A stretch of DNA of 64,000 nt, taken from Marinobacter zhejiangensis. GTDB lineage: Bacteria > Pseudomonadota > Gammaproteobacteria > Pseudomonadales > Oleiphilaceae. How positions within the stretch are numbered: the first letter of the stretch is position 1; every line of letters starts with the position of its first letter. A program made the translations under genes and the position numbers. Positions 11,149 through 19,912 of the stretch are shown here, one piece after another. The notes below the pieces were generated by a model. That model saw only the letters and a list, made by a program, of their open reading frames with translations, did no database searches and was not told where the DNA came from. The stretch is from contig NZ_FOUE01000004.1 of assembly GCF_900114775.1 (NCBI RefSeq), positions 186,001-250,000 of the forward strand, written 5' to 3'.

Positions 11149-11772
11149 TTGATTGGACGTATTCGAGGCGTATTGATAGAAAAGTCACCGGCCCAGGCGT
11201 TGGTGGAAAGTGCCGGCCTCGGTTACGAAGTCGATATTCCCTTCACAACCTTTTTCCATCTTCCGGAGGTGGGGGTAGAAGTTACCCTTCACACCCATTT
11301 TGCTGTCCGCGAAGATGCGCAGAGTCTTTACGGCTTTTCAGCGAAGCTGGACCGGGACCTGTTCCGTTTGTTGATCAAAGTTAACGGTGTTGGGCCCAAG
11401 CTGGCGTTGGCTATTCTTTCAGGGCTTGATGCCAACCAGTTTATCCGGTGTGTAGAAACGCGGGATGCAAATTCCCTGGTTAAGTTGCCGGGAGTTGGTA
11501 AAAAGACCGCTGAGCGATTGCTGATCGAAATGGCTGATCGCATCGGGCAACTTGAAAGCCAGTTTGCGGTTGGGGCGGACGCTTTCATGAAAGGCGCGGA
11601 AGCTCCCATCGCTGCGGACAGTGCGATTGAAGAGGCCGAGTCGGCACTGATCGCACTTGGGTACAAGCCCCAGGAGGCCAGTAAGGTGGTTGGCAAAGTG
11701 GCGGAGGAGGGCATGAGTCGCGAGGATCTTATCCGTCAAGCGCTGAAAAGCATGATCCCTGCAGGTCGATAA
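11149..11772 (+). CDS. ruvA: Holliday junction DNA helicase subunit RuvA
   Basis: Junction-binding tetramer that loads RuvB. From a TTG at 11149 the product is 207 residues beginning (M)IGRIRGVLIEKSP, in register with E. coli RuvA MIGRLRG. GAGGAGAG lies six bases upstream of this TTG, which decides the start over the upstream in-frame codon at 11134. The N-terminal OB-fold (1-62), the two helix-hairpin-helix motifs (VNGVGPKLALAIL and LPGVGKKTAERLLIEM) and the C-terminal RuvB-contact domain are present. Confidence 0.96.
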   Translation: MIGRIRGVLIEKSPAQALVESAGLGYEVDIPFTTFFHLPEVGVEVTLHTHFAVREDAQSLYGFSAKLDRDLFRLLIKVNGVGPKLALAILSGLDANQFIRCVETRDANSLVKLPGVGKKTAERLLIEMADRIGQLESQFAVGADAFMKGAEAPIAADSAIEEAESALIALGYKPQEASKVVGKVAEEGMSREDLIRQALKSMIPAGR

Positions 11773-11924
11773 GGACTCTAACGCACTGACTTTTTGAGCG
11801 AAAGTTCCTCGGAATCTGTATAGAGCGTAACGTGACAGCCATTGAGGCGTTTGTACAATAAGGACCAAAGGTTTGGCCCACAGCATCCAGTGCCGGGCTG
11901 AGTCCCAACACAACTGGCAGGCAC

Positions 11925-12953
11925 ATGATTGAATCCGATCGTCTGATTTCCGCACAAGGCGGCCTCCATGAAGAGGTCCATGACCGCGCCATACGCCCGA
12001 CGCTGCTCAATGATTACGTTGGTCAGCCAGCGGTTCGCGAGCAGATGGACATTTTTATTTCCGCCGCCCGTCGCCGCGAAGAGGCGCTCGACCATGTCCT
12101 GATCTTCGGTCCGCCAGGCCTGGGCAAGACAACGCTGGCCAATATCATTGCCAACGAAATGGGCGTGGCCATCAAGACGACGTCCGGGCCGGTGCTGGAA
12201 AAAGCCGGTGACCTTGCCGCCATGCTCACAAACCTTGAAGAAGGGGATGTGCTGTTTATTGACGAGATCCATCGCCTTAATGCTGCGGTGGAAGAAGTCC
12301 TTTATCCCGCGATGGAGGATTATCAGCTCGACATCATGATCGGCGAAGGGCCGGCTGCACGCTCTATTAAACTGGACCTGCCGCCGTTTACCCTGGTGGG
12401 TGCGACCACCCGGGCAGGGTTGCTGACGTCTCCCTTGCGGGACCGTTTCGGTATCGTGCAACGGCTCGAGTTCTACAATACCCAGGATCTCACCAGTATT
12501 ATTCAGCGATCAGCGCGTTTGTCTGGCGTCCAGATCGATGAAAACGGTGCATTCGAAATTGCCCGCCGGTCCAGGGGCACCCCCCGAATCGCTAATCGTT
12601 TGCTGCGGCGGGTGAGGGACTATGCGGAAGTTCGCCACAATGGCCATATCAGCGCTGAGGTATCGGATGCCGCGCTTAATATGCTGAAGGTGGACAGCGA
12701 AGGGTTCGACCATATGGACCGGCGCTTGTTGCTGGCCATGATCGAAAAATTCGACGGTGGGCCGGTGGGTGTGGAAAGTCTTGCCGCTGCGATCAGTGAG
12801 GAGCGGGGAACCATTGAAGACGTTATTGAGCCGTTCCTGATTCAGCAGGGGTTCATGGTCCGTACTCCCAGGGGGCGAATGGTCACCTCTCATGCTTATC
12901 TGCACTTTGGGGTGACGCCACCAGGCGCCACTCAGGAGGGGGCCCTTGATTGA
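11925..12953 (+). CDS. ruvB: Holliday junction DNA helicase motor subunit RuvB
   Basis: Hexameric AAA+ motor for branch migration, 342 residues. Walker A is GPPGLGKTT at about residues 62-70, Walker B is LFIDEIHRL, sensor 1 is VGATTRAG, and the winged-helix DNA-binding domain lies at the C-terminus ([13 protein letters not shown]). It starts 152 bases after ruvA, so it may have its own promoter; I saw no convincing LexA box (CTG-N10-CAG) in that gap. Its last codons overlap ybgC. Confidence 0.97.
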   Translation: MIESDRLISAQGGLHEEVHDRAIRPTLLNDYVGQPAVREQMDIFISAARRREEALDHVLIFGPPGLGKTTLANIIANEMGVAIKTTSGPVLEKAGDLAAMLTNLEEGDVLFIDEIHRLNAAVEEVLYPAMEDYQLDIMIGEGPAARSIKLDLPPFTLVGATTRAGLLTSPLRDRFGIVQRLEFYNTQDLTSIIQRSARLSGVQIDENGAFEIARRSRGTPRIANRLLRRVRDYAEVRHNGHISAEVSDAALNMLKVDSEGFDHMDRRLLLAMIEKFDGGPVGVESLAAAISEERGTIEDVIEPFLIQQGFMVRTPRGRMVTSHAYLHFGVTPPGATQEGALD

Positions 12954-13407
12954 TAATACGGGTGCCAATAGGATTTTCGAACTACCGCTAAGGGTCTATA
13001 TCGAAGATACCGATGCCGGTGGTATCGTTTTTCATGCCAAGTATTTGCACTATATGGAGCGGGCCAGAACCGAATGGGTGCGTACTCATGGCGTCGGTTT
13101 GCGGGATGGCCTCGCGGACAATGTCAGTTACGTGGTGCAAAAGCTTAGTATTCACTACGCCGCGCCGGCGCGATTGGATGATGAAGTGCTGGTAACTGCC
13201 GAGCCAGTGGGCTATGGCCGGGTCTGGATGGACTTCCGTCAGCAGGTGCTGGGGCGGCACGACCGCCAATTGTTTGCGGAAGCCAGCGTCAGGGTTGCCT
13301 GTATCGCATTCGACTCCGGGCGGCCCCGGCGTCTGCCGGATAATCTGGCTGAACTGTTAAAGAATTATTCAAACCAAAACCCTGTTACTGGAACACGCCA
13401 GGAGTAA
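12946..13407 (+). CDS. ybgC: Acyl-CoA thioesterase of the Tol-Pal operon
   Basis: Hot-dog-fold thioesterase of 153 residues with the family motif [27 protein letters not shown] (the Asp in DTDAGG is the catalytic residue in homologues). The start is a TTG at 12946 overlapping the ruvB stop by eight bases, with CAGGAGGGG at ideal distance, which implies translational coupling. YbgC hydrolyses acyl-CoA (or acyl-ACP) and is the usual first gene of the tol-pal operon; its link to envelope function is not settled. Confidence 0.92.
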   Translation: MIDNTGANRIFELPLRVYIEDTDAGGIVFHAKYLHYMERARTEWVRTHGVGLRDGLADNVSYVVQKLSIHYAAPARLDDEVLVTAEPVGYGRVWMDFRQQVLGRHDRQLFAEASVRVACIAFDSGRPRRLPDNLAELLKNYSNQNPVTGTRQE

Positions 13408-13410
13408 ATC

Positions 13411-14103
13411 GTGGAATCAGAACTTTCTGTATGGTCGCTGATTGCCAATGCGGGCCCGCTGGTCCAGTTGGTTATGCTGTTGTTGATGGCTGCCTCTGTG
13501 GCGTCCTGGGCGTTGATCTATCAACGGCTGCAAGTATTCAACAAAGCCAAAAAAGCACAACTGGCGTTTGAAGAACAGTTTTGGTCTGGAATGGATCTTG
13601 GGCAGCTATACCGGGATGTGAATGCGAATCCGACGCCGTTCTCAGGTATGGAGGCAGTGTTCCGTTCTGGGTTCAAGGAGTTTTCTCGCCTTCGTCAGCA
13701 AAGCCGTGATGCAGATGCGGTGATGGAAGGGGCCCAGCGTGCGATGCGCGTGGCCTTTTCGAGAGAGCAAGAGCGCCTGGAGCACCATTTGCCGTTCTTG
13801 GCTACGGTTGGTTCCACCAGTCCTTATGTCGGCCTGTTTGGGACTGTGTGGGGCATCATGAACTCATTCCGTGGGCTCGCCCAGGTTCAACAGGCCACGC
13901 TGGCAACGGTCGCGCCGGGGATATCGGAGGCGTTGATTGCGACGGCCATGGGGCTATTCGCGGCAATCCCTGCCGTTATCGCCTACAACCGCTTTGCTGC
14001 CAAGTCTGATGCCTTGCTGAAAAACTATGAAACCTTCGCCGAAGAGTTTTCGAGCATTTTGCACCGCCGGGTTCACAGTAATGAAAGCCAAGCACGTGGG
14101 TAA
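13411..14103 (+). CDS. tolQ: Tol-Pal system proton-channel subunit TolQ
   Basis: Inner-membrane protein of 230 residues of the MotA/TolQ/ExbB family. Transmembrane segments lie near residues 15-37, 130-155 and 165-190; the conserved LATVGSTSPYVGLFGTVWGIM and SEALIATAMGLFAAIPAVIAYN segments cover the second and third. With TolR it forms the proton-driven motor that energises TolA during cell constriction. It starts at a GTG three bases after ybgC, with CAGGAG upstream. Confidence 0.97.
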   Translation: MESELSVWSLIANAGPLVQLVMLLLMAASVASWALIYQRLQVFNKAKKAQLAFEEQFWSGMDLGQLYRDVNANPTPFSGMEAVFRSGFKEFSRLRQQSRDADAVMEGAQRAMRVAFSREQERLEHHLPFLATVGSTSPYVGLFGTVWGIMNSFRGLAQVQQATLATVAPGISEALIATAMGLFAAIPAVIAYNRFAAKSDALLKNYETFAEEFSSILHRRVHSNESQARG

Positions 14104-14127
14104 TCCTGGGCACTGGGGAGGTCGAAC

Positions 14128-14574
<447 letters not shown>

Positions 14575-14586
14575 GGCGAATGACCT

Positions 14587-15570
14587 GTGACAGGTAAGGA
14601 ACGTGATTACACCGGTGCCGGCCAGGAACCCTGGAAGTCTCCAATTGCCTTTTCGGTGGTGTTGCACGGAATACTGCTGATTGTTGTACTCGTAGGCTGG
14701 AAGTGGTCGTCACCGGTTCACGAAGAAACCCCGCGCAGTATTTCGGCAACCCTGGTGCTTCAGCAGCCAGAGGTACAGGCTCCCCAGCCTCCGCAGCCAG
14801 ACCCGGCAGCGGAGCGTCGGCGCGAGGAAGAGCAGCGCCGGCAAGAGGCTGCGAGACAGGCGGCTGAGGACGAAAGGCGTCGCCAGCAGGCACAGCAGGA
14901 AGAGCAGGAGCGTCGCGCTGCTGCTGAACGTGAGCGTCAGCGGCAGGCCGAGGCTGAAGAAGCGGCGCGACGGAAGGCTGAGGCTGAAGCCCAGGCGTTG
15001 GCGAGGCAGCGGGCTGACGAAGAGCGACAGCGAGAACAGGAAGCGGCCCGCCGGGCGGAAGAAGAGCGTCGTCGGGCCCAGGAAGCAGAGCGTCAGCGTC
15101 AGGCTGAGCAGGAGCAAGCCAGAGCGGAAGCCGAGGCTCGCCGCCTTGAGGCTGAGCGCAGGCTCCGGGAACAACAATTAGAGGCGATTGCCGAGCAAGC
15201 GGCTCGGGACCAGGCTGAAGCTGCCCGCCAGCGGGCGGCTGCGGCGGAAGCTGCCCGCGTTCGTGAAGCTCAGATGGCCAGCGAGAAGGATCGCTTCCTT
15301 GCACTGATCAAAGATAAGCTAAGCCGGGCCTGGTACAAGCCGCCCTCAGCGACTGAGACGATGGAGGCCAGGTTGCAAATCACGCTATTGCCCACCGGTG
15401 AATTATCGGATGTGCAGCTGGTTCGGAGTAGTGGGAACGCTGCCTTTGATAATTCGGCTCTGAGTGCGGCCAGGTCAGTAGGCATTTATCCGGTGCCTCG
15501 GGATCGCGATACCTTCGAACGGCATTTTCGGCAGTTCACCATCAGATTCACGCCCAGGGAGTTAAGGTGA
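14587..15570 (+). CDS. tolA: Tol-Pal system trans-periplasmic protein TolA
   Basis: A protein of 327 residues with a single N-terminal membrane anchor (about residues 18-38), a long Ala/Glu/Arg/Gln-rich helical domain (about 55-235) spanning the periplasm, and a C-terminal TonB/TolA-type globular domain (about 240-327; LSDVQLVRSSGNAAFDNSAL). It links the TolQR motor to Pal/TolB at the outer membrane. The repetitive helical region creates long open frames on the opposite strand that are not genes. It starts at a GTG and overlaps the tolB start by four bases (GTGA). Confidence 0.95.
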   Translation: MTGKERDYTGAGQEPWKSPIAFSVVLHGILLIVVLVGWKWSSPVHEETPRSISATLVLQQPEVQAPQPPQPDPAAERRREEEQRRQEAARQAAEDERRRQQAQQEEQERRAAAERERQRQAEAEEAARRKAEAEAQALARQRADEERQREQEAARRAEEERRRAQEAERQRQAEQEQARAEAEARRLEAERRLREQQLEAIAEQAARDQAEAARQRAAAAEAARVREAQMASEKDRFLALIKDKLSRAWYKPPSATETMEARLQITLLPTGELSDVQLVRSSGNAAFDNSALSAARSVGIYPVPRDRDTFERHFRQFTIRFTPRELR

Positions 15571-16922
15571 GAAACATTATGTTTTTGGACATGAATGACC
15601 GACCGTGCAGTCGCAGTTTGAAAGCAGCAATTTCTGGTGCCAAGCGATGGCTGGCTGCACTGGTACTCTCTCTGGCGTCTTTGCACGCTCAGGCTGAACT
15701 GATGATTACGATCAGTGAAGGGGTTGAAAGTGCAATCCCGGTGGCCGTTGTTCCTTTTAAGGAAACGGGTGTTATGCCCGAGGGTGAACGGTTTAGTGAT
15801 ATTGTCCGATCCGACCTGACCATGAGTGGTGAATTCAGCACACTTTCTCCTGCCAAGATGCTTAGCTTGCCATCACGCGGTGATGATGTGTATTACCGTG
15901 ACTGGCGACTTCTGGGGCAACGCTATCTGGTTATTGGTGAGGTCACGAGGGTGGGTGATCGTCTCAATACCCGCTTCGAAGTGTTTGATGTGGCCAGTCA
16001 GGAGCGCATTCTGGGCGAGACTGCCGGCGCCCCGGTGAGCAGTGCGCGCTCTCTCGCGCATTACATCAGCGATAAAGTATATGAAGCGATTACCGGCGTG
16101 CCTGGGGCCTTTTCAACACGCCTGGCTTACGTGACTCTGCAGTCCGATAACGGTCAGCCGCTTTACAAGCTGCAGGTGAGTGATGTGGATGGCAAGCGGG
16201 CCAGGGTTCGCCTGGAGAGCCGCGAACCAATCCTTTCTCCTGCATGGTCTCCCGATGGCCGCAAGCTCGCGTATGTGTCTTTTGAAACGGGTAAGCCAGT
16301 GGTTTATATCCATGAGCTTGCCTCTGGCCAGCGCACGGCGATAGCCGATTTCCCCGGCTTGAACTCCGCACCGGCCTGGTCGCCGGATGGCCGCTCGCTG
16401 CTGTTGACGCTGTCGAAGGACGGCAACGCGGAAATATACAAAATGGACATAGCGAGTCGGTCGTTGACCCGGCTGACAACGCATTGGTCGATTGATACGG
16501 AAGGAAGCTGGGGCGCCGACGGCCGGGGGGTTTTCTTTACCTCTGACCGGTCGGGTGGGCCGCAGATCTATTACATGGAGCGTGAAGGGACGGAACCGCG
16601 TCGAATCACGTTCGGTAGCCGCTACAACGCAAGGCCGAGGCCCAGTGACGACGGGGCATACGTTTACTATGTCCACCAGCGCGAAGGCGCGTTTCATATC
16701 GCCAGGACCAACCTCGAAAGCGGTGAGGAAACCGTGCTGACCCGGACATTGCTGGATGAGTCCCCCAGTGTGTCTCCAAATGGTCGGATGCTGATCTATG
16801 CCACCAAGCAAAATGGAAGAAGTGTACTGACTGTAATCACATCAGAAGGTGGTTCCAGTTACACTTTGCCAGCGTCTGAAGGCGATGTGCGCGAACCCGC
16901 TTGGTCGCCAATAGTTCGGTAA
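15567..16922 (+). CDS. tolB: Periplasmic Tol-Pal protein TolB
   Basis: A protein of 451 residues from a GTG at 15567 that overlaps the tolA stop; ATGs at 15579 and 15591 are alternatives. It has a signal peptide ending near HAQAE, an N-terminal alpha/beta domain (VAVVPFKETG) and a C-terminal six-bladed beta-propeller with repeated PxWSPDGR(K/S)LAY or LL blade motifs (for example SPAWSPDGRKLAYVS and APAWSPDGRSLLLT). TolB binds Pal and TolA and takes part in outer-membrane invagination. It is complete and unremarkable. Confidence 0.96.
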   Translation: MRNIMFLDMNDRPCSRSLKAAISGAKRWLAALVLSLASLHAQAELMITISEGVESAIPVAVVPFKETGVMPEGERFSDIVRSDLTMSGEFSTLSPAKMLSLPSRGDDVYYRDWRLLGQRYLVIGEVTRVGDRLNTRFEVFDVASQERILGETAGAPVSSARSLAHYISDKVYEAITGVPGAFSTRLAYVTLQSDNGQPLYKLQVSDVDGKRARVRLESREPILSPAWSPDGRKLAYVSFETGKPVVYIHELASGQRTAIADFPGLNSAPAWSPDGRSLLLTLSKDGNAEIYKMDIASRSLTRLTTHWSIDTEGSWGADGRGVFFTSDRSGGPQIYYMEREGTEPRRITFGSRYNARPRPSDDGAYVYYVHQREGAFHIARTNLESGEETVLTRTLLDESPSVSPNGRMLIYATKQNGRSVLTVITSEGGSSYTLPASEGDVREPAWSPIVR

Positions 16923-16965
16923 TATCAAAATGTATGATAATCAACGAAAACAGAAGGAAGAAAAA

Positions 16966-17544
16966 ATGAGCATCTCTATGAAGACTAAGGCATTCGCCAT
17001 GGTAGTGTCTCTGGGTCTGGTTGCTGGCTGTAGCTCTACCGGTGACACGACGGAAGGAGGGGATGCCTACGGTTCGGATGTGTCTGCTGTCGATCAGGCT
17101 GGTGGCACCGTCTACGGTGGCGGCGATGATTCTGGCATTTCCGGTGGCGGCCTGACTGAAGCCGAGCGCGAGCAAGCGCGAATTGCTGCAGAGCAAGCAG
17201 CTGAAGCGGCCCAGCGCGCCATCACAACCTTCTACTTTGACTTCGACACCTCCGAAATCAAACCAGCAGCTCGTGATGTGTTGATTGCGCATGCCAAGTT
17301 CCTGCAAGCGAATCCGGGCCAGCAAGTGCGTCTGGAAGGTCATGCAGATGAGCGTGGCACCAAGGAATACAACCTGGCTCTGGGTGAGCGTCGTGCCAGT
17401 GCGGTTCAGCGTTTCCTGGTCGTTAACGGTGCCAACCGTAACCAGATCCAGACTGTAAGCTATGGTGAAGAGAAGCCTGCGGTTATGGGTTCAGGTGATG
17501 GTACTTGGGCACAAAACCGTCGCGTTGAGCTGATTTTCAAGTAA
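16966..17544 (+). CDS. pal: Peptidoglycan-associated outer-membrane lipoprotein
   Basis: From the ATG at 16966 (AAGGAAG just upstream) the product is 192 residues. The signal peptide ends in the lipobox LVAGC, so the mature N-terminal Cys is lipidated. A Gly/Asp-rich linker precedes the C-terminal OmpA-like domain (about 85-192) with FYFDFDTSEIKP and LEGHADERGTKEYNLALGERRA, whose Asp and Arg bind diaminopimelate in peptidoglycan. An in-frame ATG at 16930 would add 12 charged residues before the signal peptide and is unlikely. This is the terminal lipoprotein of the Tol-Pal system. Confidence 0.96.
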   Translation: MSISMKTKAFAMVVSLGLVAGCSSTGDTTEGGDAYGSDVSAVDQAGGTVYGGGDDSGISGGGLTEAEREQARIAAEQAAEAAQRAITTFYFDFDTSEIKPAARDVLIAHAKFLQANPGQQVRLEGHADERGTKEYNLALGERRASAVQRFLVVNGANRNQIQTVSYGEEKPAVMGSGDGTWAQNRRVELIFK

Positions 17545-17593
17545 GGTACTGTTTTAATAGTACGACTGAAAGTCAATGCTGACAGGAAATCCC

Positions 17594-18352
17594 ATGAGAA
17601 AGATACTCATGGCGTCCGTCGCACTATCGCTTTGCGGTAGTGCGTTGGCGCAATCTGCAACACCTGCCTACCAGGATAGTCGCTCTCAGGCTCAGCAGAA
17701 TGCCGGTGCAAGCCAGGCAAACGCAGAGCTGTTCTACATGCTGGAGCAGCTCCAGCGTGAAGTTCGGCAGTTGCGGGGTGAGCTTGAGGAACAGCGTAAC
17801 CAGTTGGACCGATTATCCCAGCAGTCCAGAAGCCGTTATATTGATCTGGACCAGCGTATCCTGGGGTTGAATGAAAAAATCAGTGAGCCAGGTCCTGGCG
17901 AAGCCGCCGCTGCTGCCTCGGATGTCGACGTACCGGCTGCATCGCGCCCCGAGCCTCGCGACTACCGCGCTCCGTCGGCGGAAGAACAGCAGGCGTACCA
18001 GCAGATCCAGTCGTTGATCCGAGAGCAAAAGGACTACGACGCGGCCATCGGGAAGTTGTATGACTTCATTGGCCAATACCCGGAAGGGGACCTCACGGTG
18101 AACGCCTATTATTGGTTGGGGGAGGTTTATCTGGTCAAGCCTCAGCTGGAACAAGCTAAGCAGGCGTTTACCATTGTCGCCAGCCGTTTTGCCGATCACC
18201 GAAAAGCCCCTGATGCGGCCTACAAGCTGGGTATCACCCTGGATAAAATGGGGGATGCTGAAGAAGCGCGGCAACAAATGGATGCAGTCATTCGCAGCTA
18301 CCCGGAGTCTGGTGCGGCAGAGTTGGCCCGGAAATTTTTGGCCACTGAATAA
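17594..18352 (+). CDS. cpoB: Cell-division coordinator CpoB (YbgF)
   Basis: Periplasmic protein of 252 residues starting MRKILMASVALSLCGSALAQ, a signal peptide with cleavage after ALA. Residues about 45-100 form the trimerisation coiled coil (LEQLQREVRQLRGELEEQRNQL). The C-terminal half has TPR-type repeats (YDFIGQYPEGDLTVNAYYWLGEVYL onward). CpoB coordinates PBP1B with Tol constriction in E. coli. The ATG at 17594 is preferred over 17576 because ACAGGAAA precedes it. It is the last gene of the tol-pal operon, and tRNA genes follow. Confidence 0.94.
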   Translation: MRKILMASVALSLCGSALAQSATPAYQDSRSQAQQNAGASQANAELFYMLEQLQREVRQLRGELEEQRNQLDRLSQQSRSRYIDLDQRILGLNEKISEPGPGEAAAAASDVDVPAASRPEPRDYRAPSAEEQQAYQQIQSLIREQKDYDAAIGKLYDFIGQYPEGDLTVNAYYWLGEVYLVKPQLEQAKQAFTIVASRFADHRKAPDAAYKLGITLDKMGDAEEARQQMDAVIRSYPESGAAELARKFLATE

Positions 18353-18378
18353 AAACTAAAATTTTCCCGAAAAAGGGG

Positions 18379-18406
18379 TTGAACGGCGCAAAAATATCAG
18401 TACTAT
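18379..18406 (+). promoter_or_regulatory. Promoter of the tRNA-Lys pair
   Basis: TTGAAC (18379-18384) and TACTAT (18401-18406) are spaced by 16 bases, 14 bases before the first tRNA. The stretch after the -10 (GCGCCTCGC) is GC-rich, the discriminator type associated with stringent control of stable RNA genes. Confidence 0.65.
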
Positions 18407-18419
18407 ATGCGCCTCGCTT

Positions 18420-18495
18420 GGGTCGTTAGCTCAGTTGGTAGAGCAGTTGGCTTTTAACCAATTGGTCGAAGGTTCGAATCCTTCACGACCCACCA
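18420..18495 (+). tRNA. tRNA-Lys (anticodon TTT), copy 1
   Basis: A 76-base tRNA including an encoded CCA end. Acceptor arm GGGTCGT pairs with ACGACCC. D-arm TAGCTCAGTTGGTAGAGCA, anticodon loop CTTTTAA giving anticodon TTT, and T-arm GGTTCGAATCC are all canonical. Confidence 0.97.
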
Positions 18496-18541
18496 AATTA
18501 GGACTTTCTGCGAATCTGAGCCGCAGTATAGTTCGGGCGAT

Positions 18542-18559
18542 ATCAGGCAGCTGCCTGAT
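18542..18559. repeat. 18-bp perfect palindrome in the tRNA spacer
   Basis: ATCAGGCAG is followed directly by its reverse complement CTGCCTGAT between the two tRNA-Lys genes. It could be an RNA-processing hairpin in the dicistronic precursor or a protein-binding site. There is no T-run after it. Confidence 0.6.
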
Positions 18560-18576
18560 GTTGTCCAACCTGTTAC

Positions 18577-18652
18577 GGGTCGTTAGCTCAGTTGGTAGAG
18601 CAGTTGGCTTTTAACCAATTGGTCGAAGGTTCGAATCCTTCACGACCCACCA
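18577..18652 (+). tRNA. tRNA-Lys (anticodon TTT), copy 2
   Basis: Identical over all 76 bases to the copy at 18420-18495, including the encoded CCA. No separate promoter is obvious in the 81-base spacer, so the two are probably co-transcribed and separated by processing. Confidence 0.97.
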
Positions 18653-18686
18653 ACAGGATTCGCATGGCATGCCCATGGCGGATCGG

Positions 18687-18715
18687 AAAAAAGAGCCTTC
18701 GGGCTCTTTTTTTTT
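18687..18715 (+). terminator. Rho-independent terminator after the tRNA-Lys pair
   Basis: AAGAGCC, loop TTCG, GGCTCTT followed by a run of T: a textbook GC-rich stem with a tetraloop, located 35 bases after the second tRNA. The A-run upstream lengthens the stem. Confidence 0.92.
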
Positions 18716-18793
18716 GCCTTTTAAACCATACGCTTGGGCTCGAAGTGATAGAAATACCAGGCTTTCATGAAGGGCACGTGAATTGTTGGTCAG

Positions 18794-18802
18794 TGGTATA
18801 CT
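18794..18802 (+). promoter_or_regulatory. Possible extended -10 promoter of nadA
   Basis: TGGTATACT fits an extended -10 element (TGN followed by TATACT at 18797-18802), 33 bases before the nadA start. No good -35 is visible. Confidence 0.35.
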
Positions 18803-18835
18803 GGGCCGAGGAAAGCTTAACTCGAGATATAGGCT

Positions 18836-19897
18836 ATGACACGATCTGAAGACAGAATACTGGTACAGGAACACTTGGCCCATGCGGCTGAGCCAAAGGC
18901 GCTCAGCGGCGAGGAAAAGCAGCGTCTGGAAGTAAAAATTCGTGAAGCCTTGAAAGCTCAGGACGCTGTTCTGGTTGCTCATTACTACACCGACCCGGAT
19001 ATCCAGCGGTTAGCCGAGGAAACTGGGGGTTGCGTTGCGGATTCGTTGGAGATGGCCCGGTTTGGCAATCAGCACCCGGCCTCCACGGTGGTTGTTGCCG
19101 GTGTTCGTTTTATGGGCGAGACCGCCAAGATCCTGAACCCAGAGAAGCGTGTCCTGATGCCAACCCTTGAGGCAACCTGTTCGCTGGATGTGGGGTGTCA
19201 GGCCGATGAGTTTGCTGAGTTCTGTGATCAGCACCCCGATAGGACTGTTGTGGTTTACGCCAATACATCGGCGGCAGTCAAAGCGCGGGCCGACTGGGTG
19301 GTTACGTCGAGTTGCGCCCAGGCGATTGTTGAGGCACTGGAAGCCAAAGGCGAGAAGGTTCTTTGGGCTCCGGACAAGCACCTGGGGCATTACGTCAAAA
19401 AGACCACTGGCGCTGATATGTTGCTCTGGGATGGTTCCTGCATCGTGCATGAGGAGTTCAAATACCGGGGTCTTGAGGATCTAAAGGCTCTGTACCCTGA
19501 CGCTGCCGTACTGGTTCACCCGGAGTCTCCCGATGCCGTTGTTGAGATGGCCGATGTTGTTGGGTCAACCTCTCAGCTCATACACGCCGTGCAGACTCTG
19601 CCAAATGAGCAGTTTATTGTTGCAACCGACAATGGCATTTTCTACAAAATGCAGCAGCTGGCCCCTAACAAGACGCTGATTGAGGCTCCGACGGCCGGTA
19701 ACGGGGCGACGTGTCGCAGTTGCGCTCACTGCCCCTGGATGGCCATGAACGGGCTTGAAAACCTTCTGGCGGTGCTGGAGAAGGGGGATCAGGAGGTGTG
19801 TGTTGACGACAGCCTCCGTGAGCGCGCACTGGTTCCGTTGAAGCGCATGTTGGACTTCACCGCTGACATGAATCTGAAGGCAGCGGGTAACGCCTGA
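18836..19897 (+). CDS. nadA: Quinolinate synthase
   Basis: Condenses iminoaspartate (from NadB) with dihydroxyacetone phosphate to quinolinate in de novo NAD synthesis. It has 353 residues, the usual length for the proteobacterial type. The three iron-sulfur cluster cysteines are visible in the segments [20 protein letters not shown] and [10 protein letters not shown], and the substrate loops [10 protein letters not shown] and [15 protein letters not shown] are intact. The position before the M48 protease, tusA-like gene and perM follows the order known from Pseudomonas. Confidence 0.96.
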   Translation: MTRSEDRILVQEHLAHAAEPKALSGEEKQRLEVKIREALKAQDAVLVAHYYTDPDIQRLAEETGGCVADSLEMARFGNQHPASTVVVAGVRFMGETAKILNPEKRVLMPTLEATCSLDVGCQADEFAEFCDQHPDRTVVVYANTSAAVKARADWVVTSSCAQAIVEALEAKGEKVLWAPDKHLGHYVKKTTGADMLLWDGSCIVHEEFKYRGLEDLKALYPDAAVLVHPESPDAVVEMADVVGSTSQLIHAVQTLPNEQFIVATDNGIFYKMQQLAPNKTLIEAPTAGNGATCRSCAHCPWMAMNGLENLLAVLEKGDQEVCVDDSLRERALVPLKRMLDFTADMNLKAAGNA

Positions 19898-19912
19898 TTA
19901 ATCCGGCGCTAC

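Noticed and set aside
11773..11924. LexA box before ruvB
   Set aside because: CTGTATAGAG near 11816 starts like one but lacks the second CAG half-site at the required distance.
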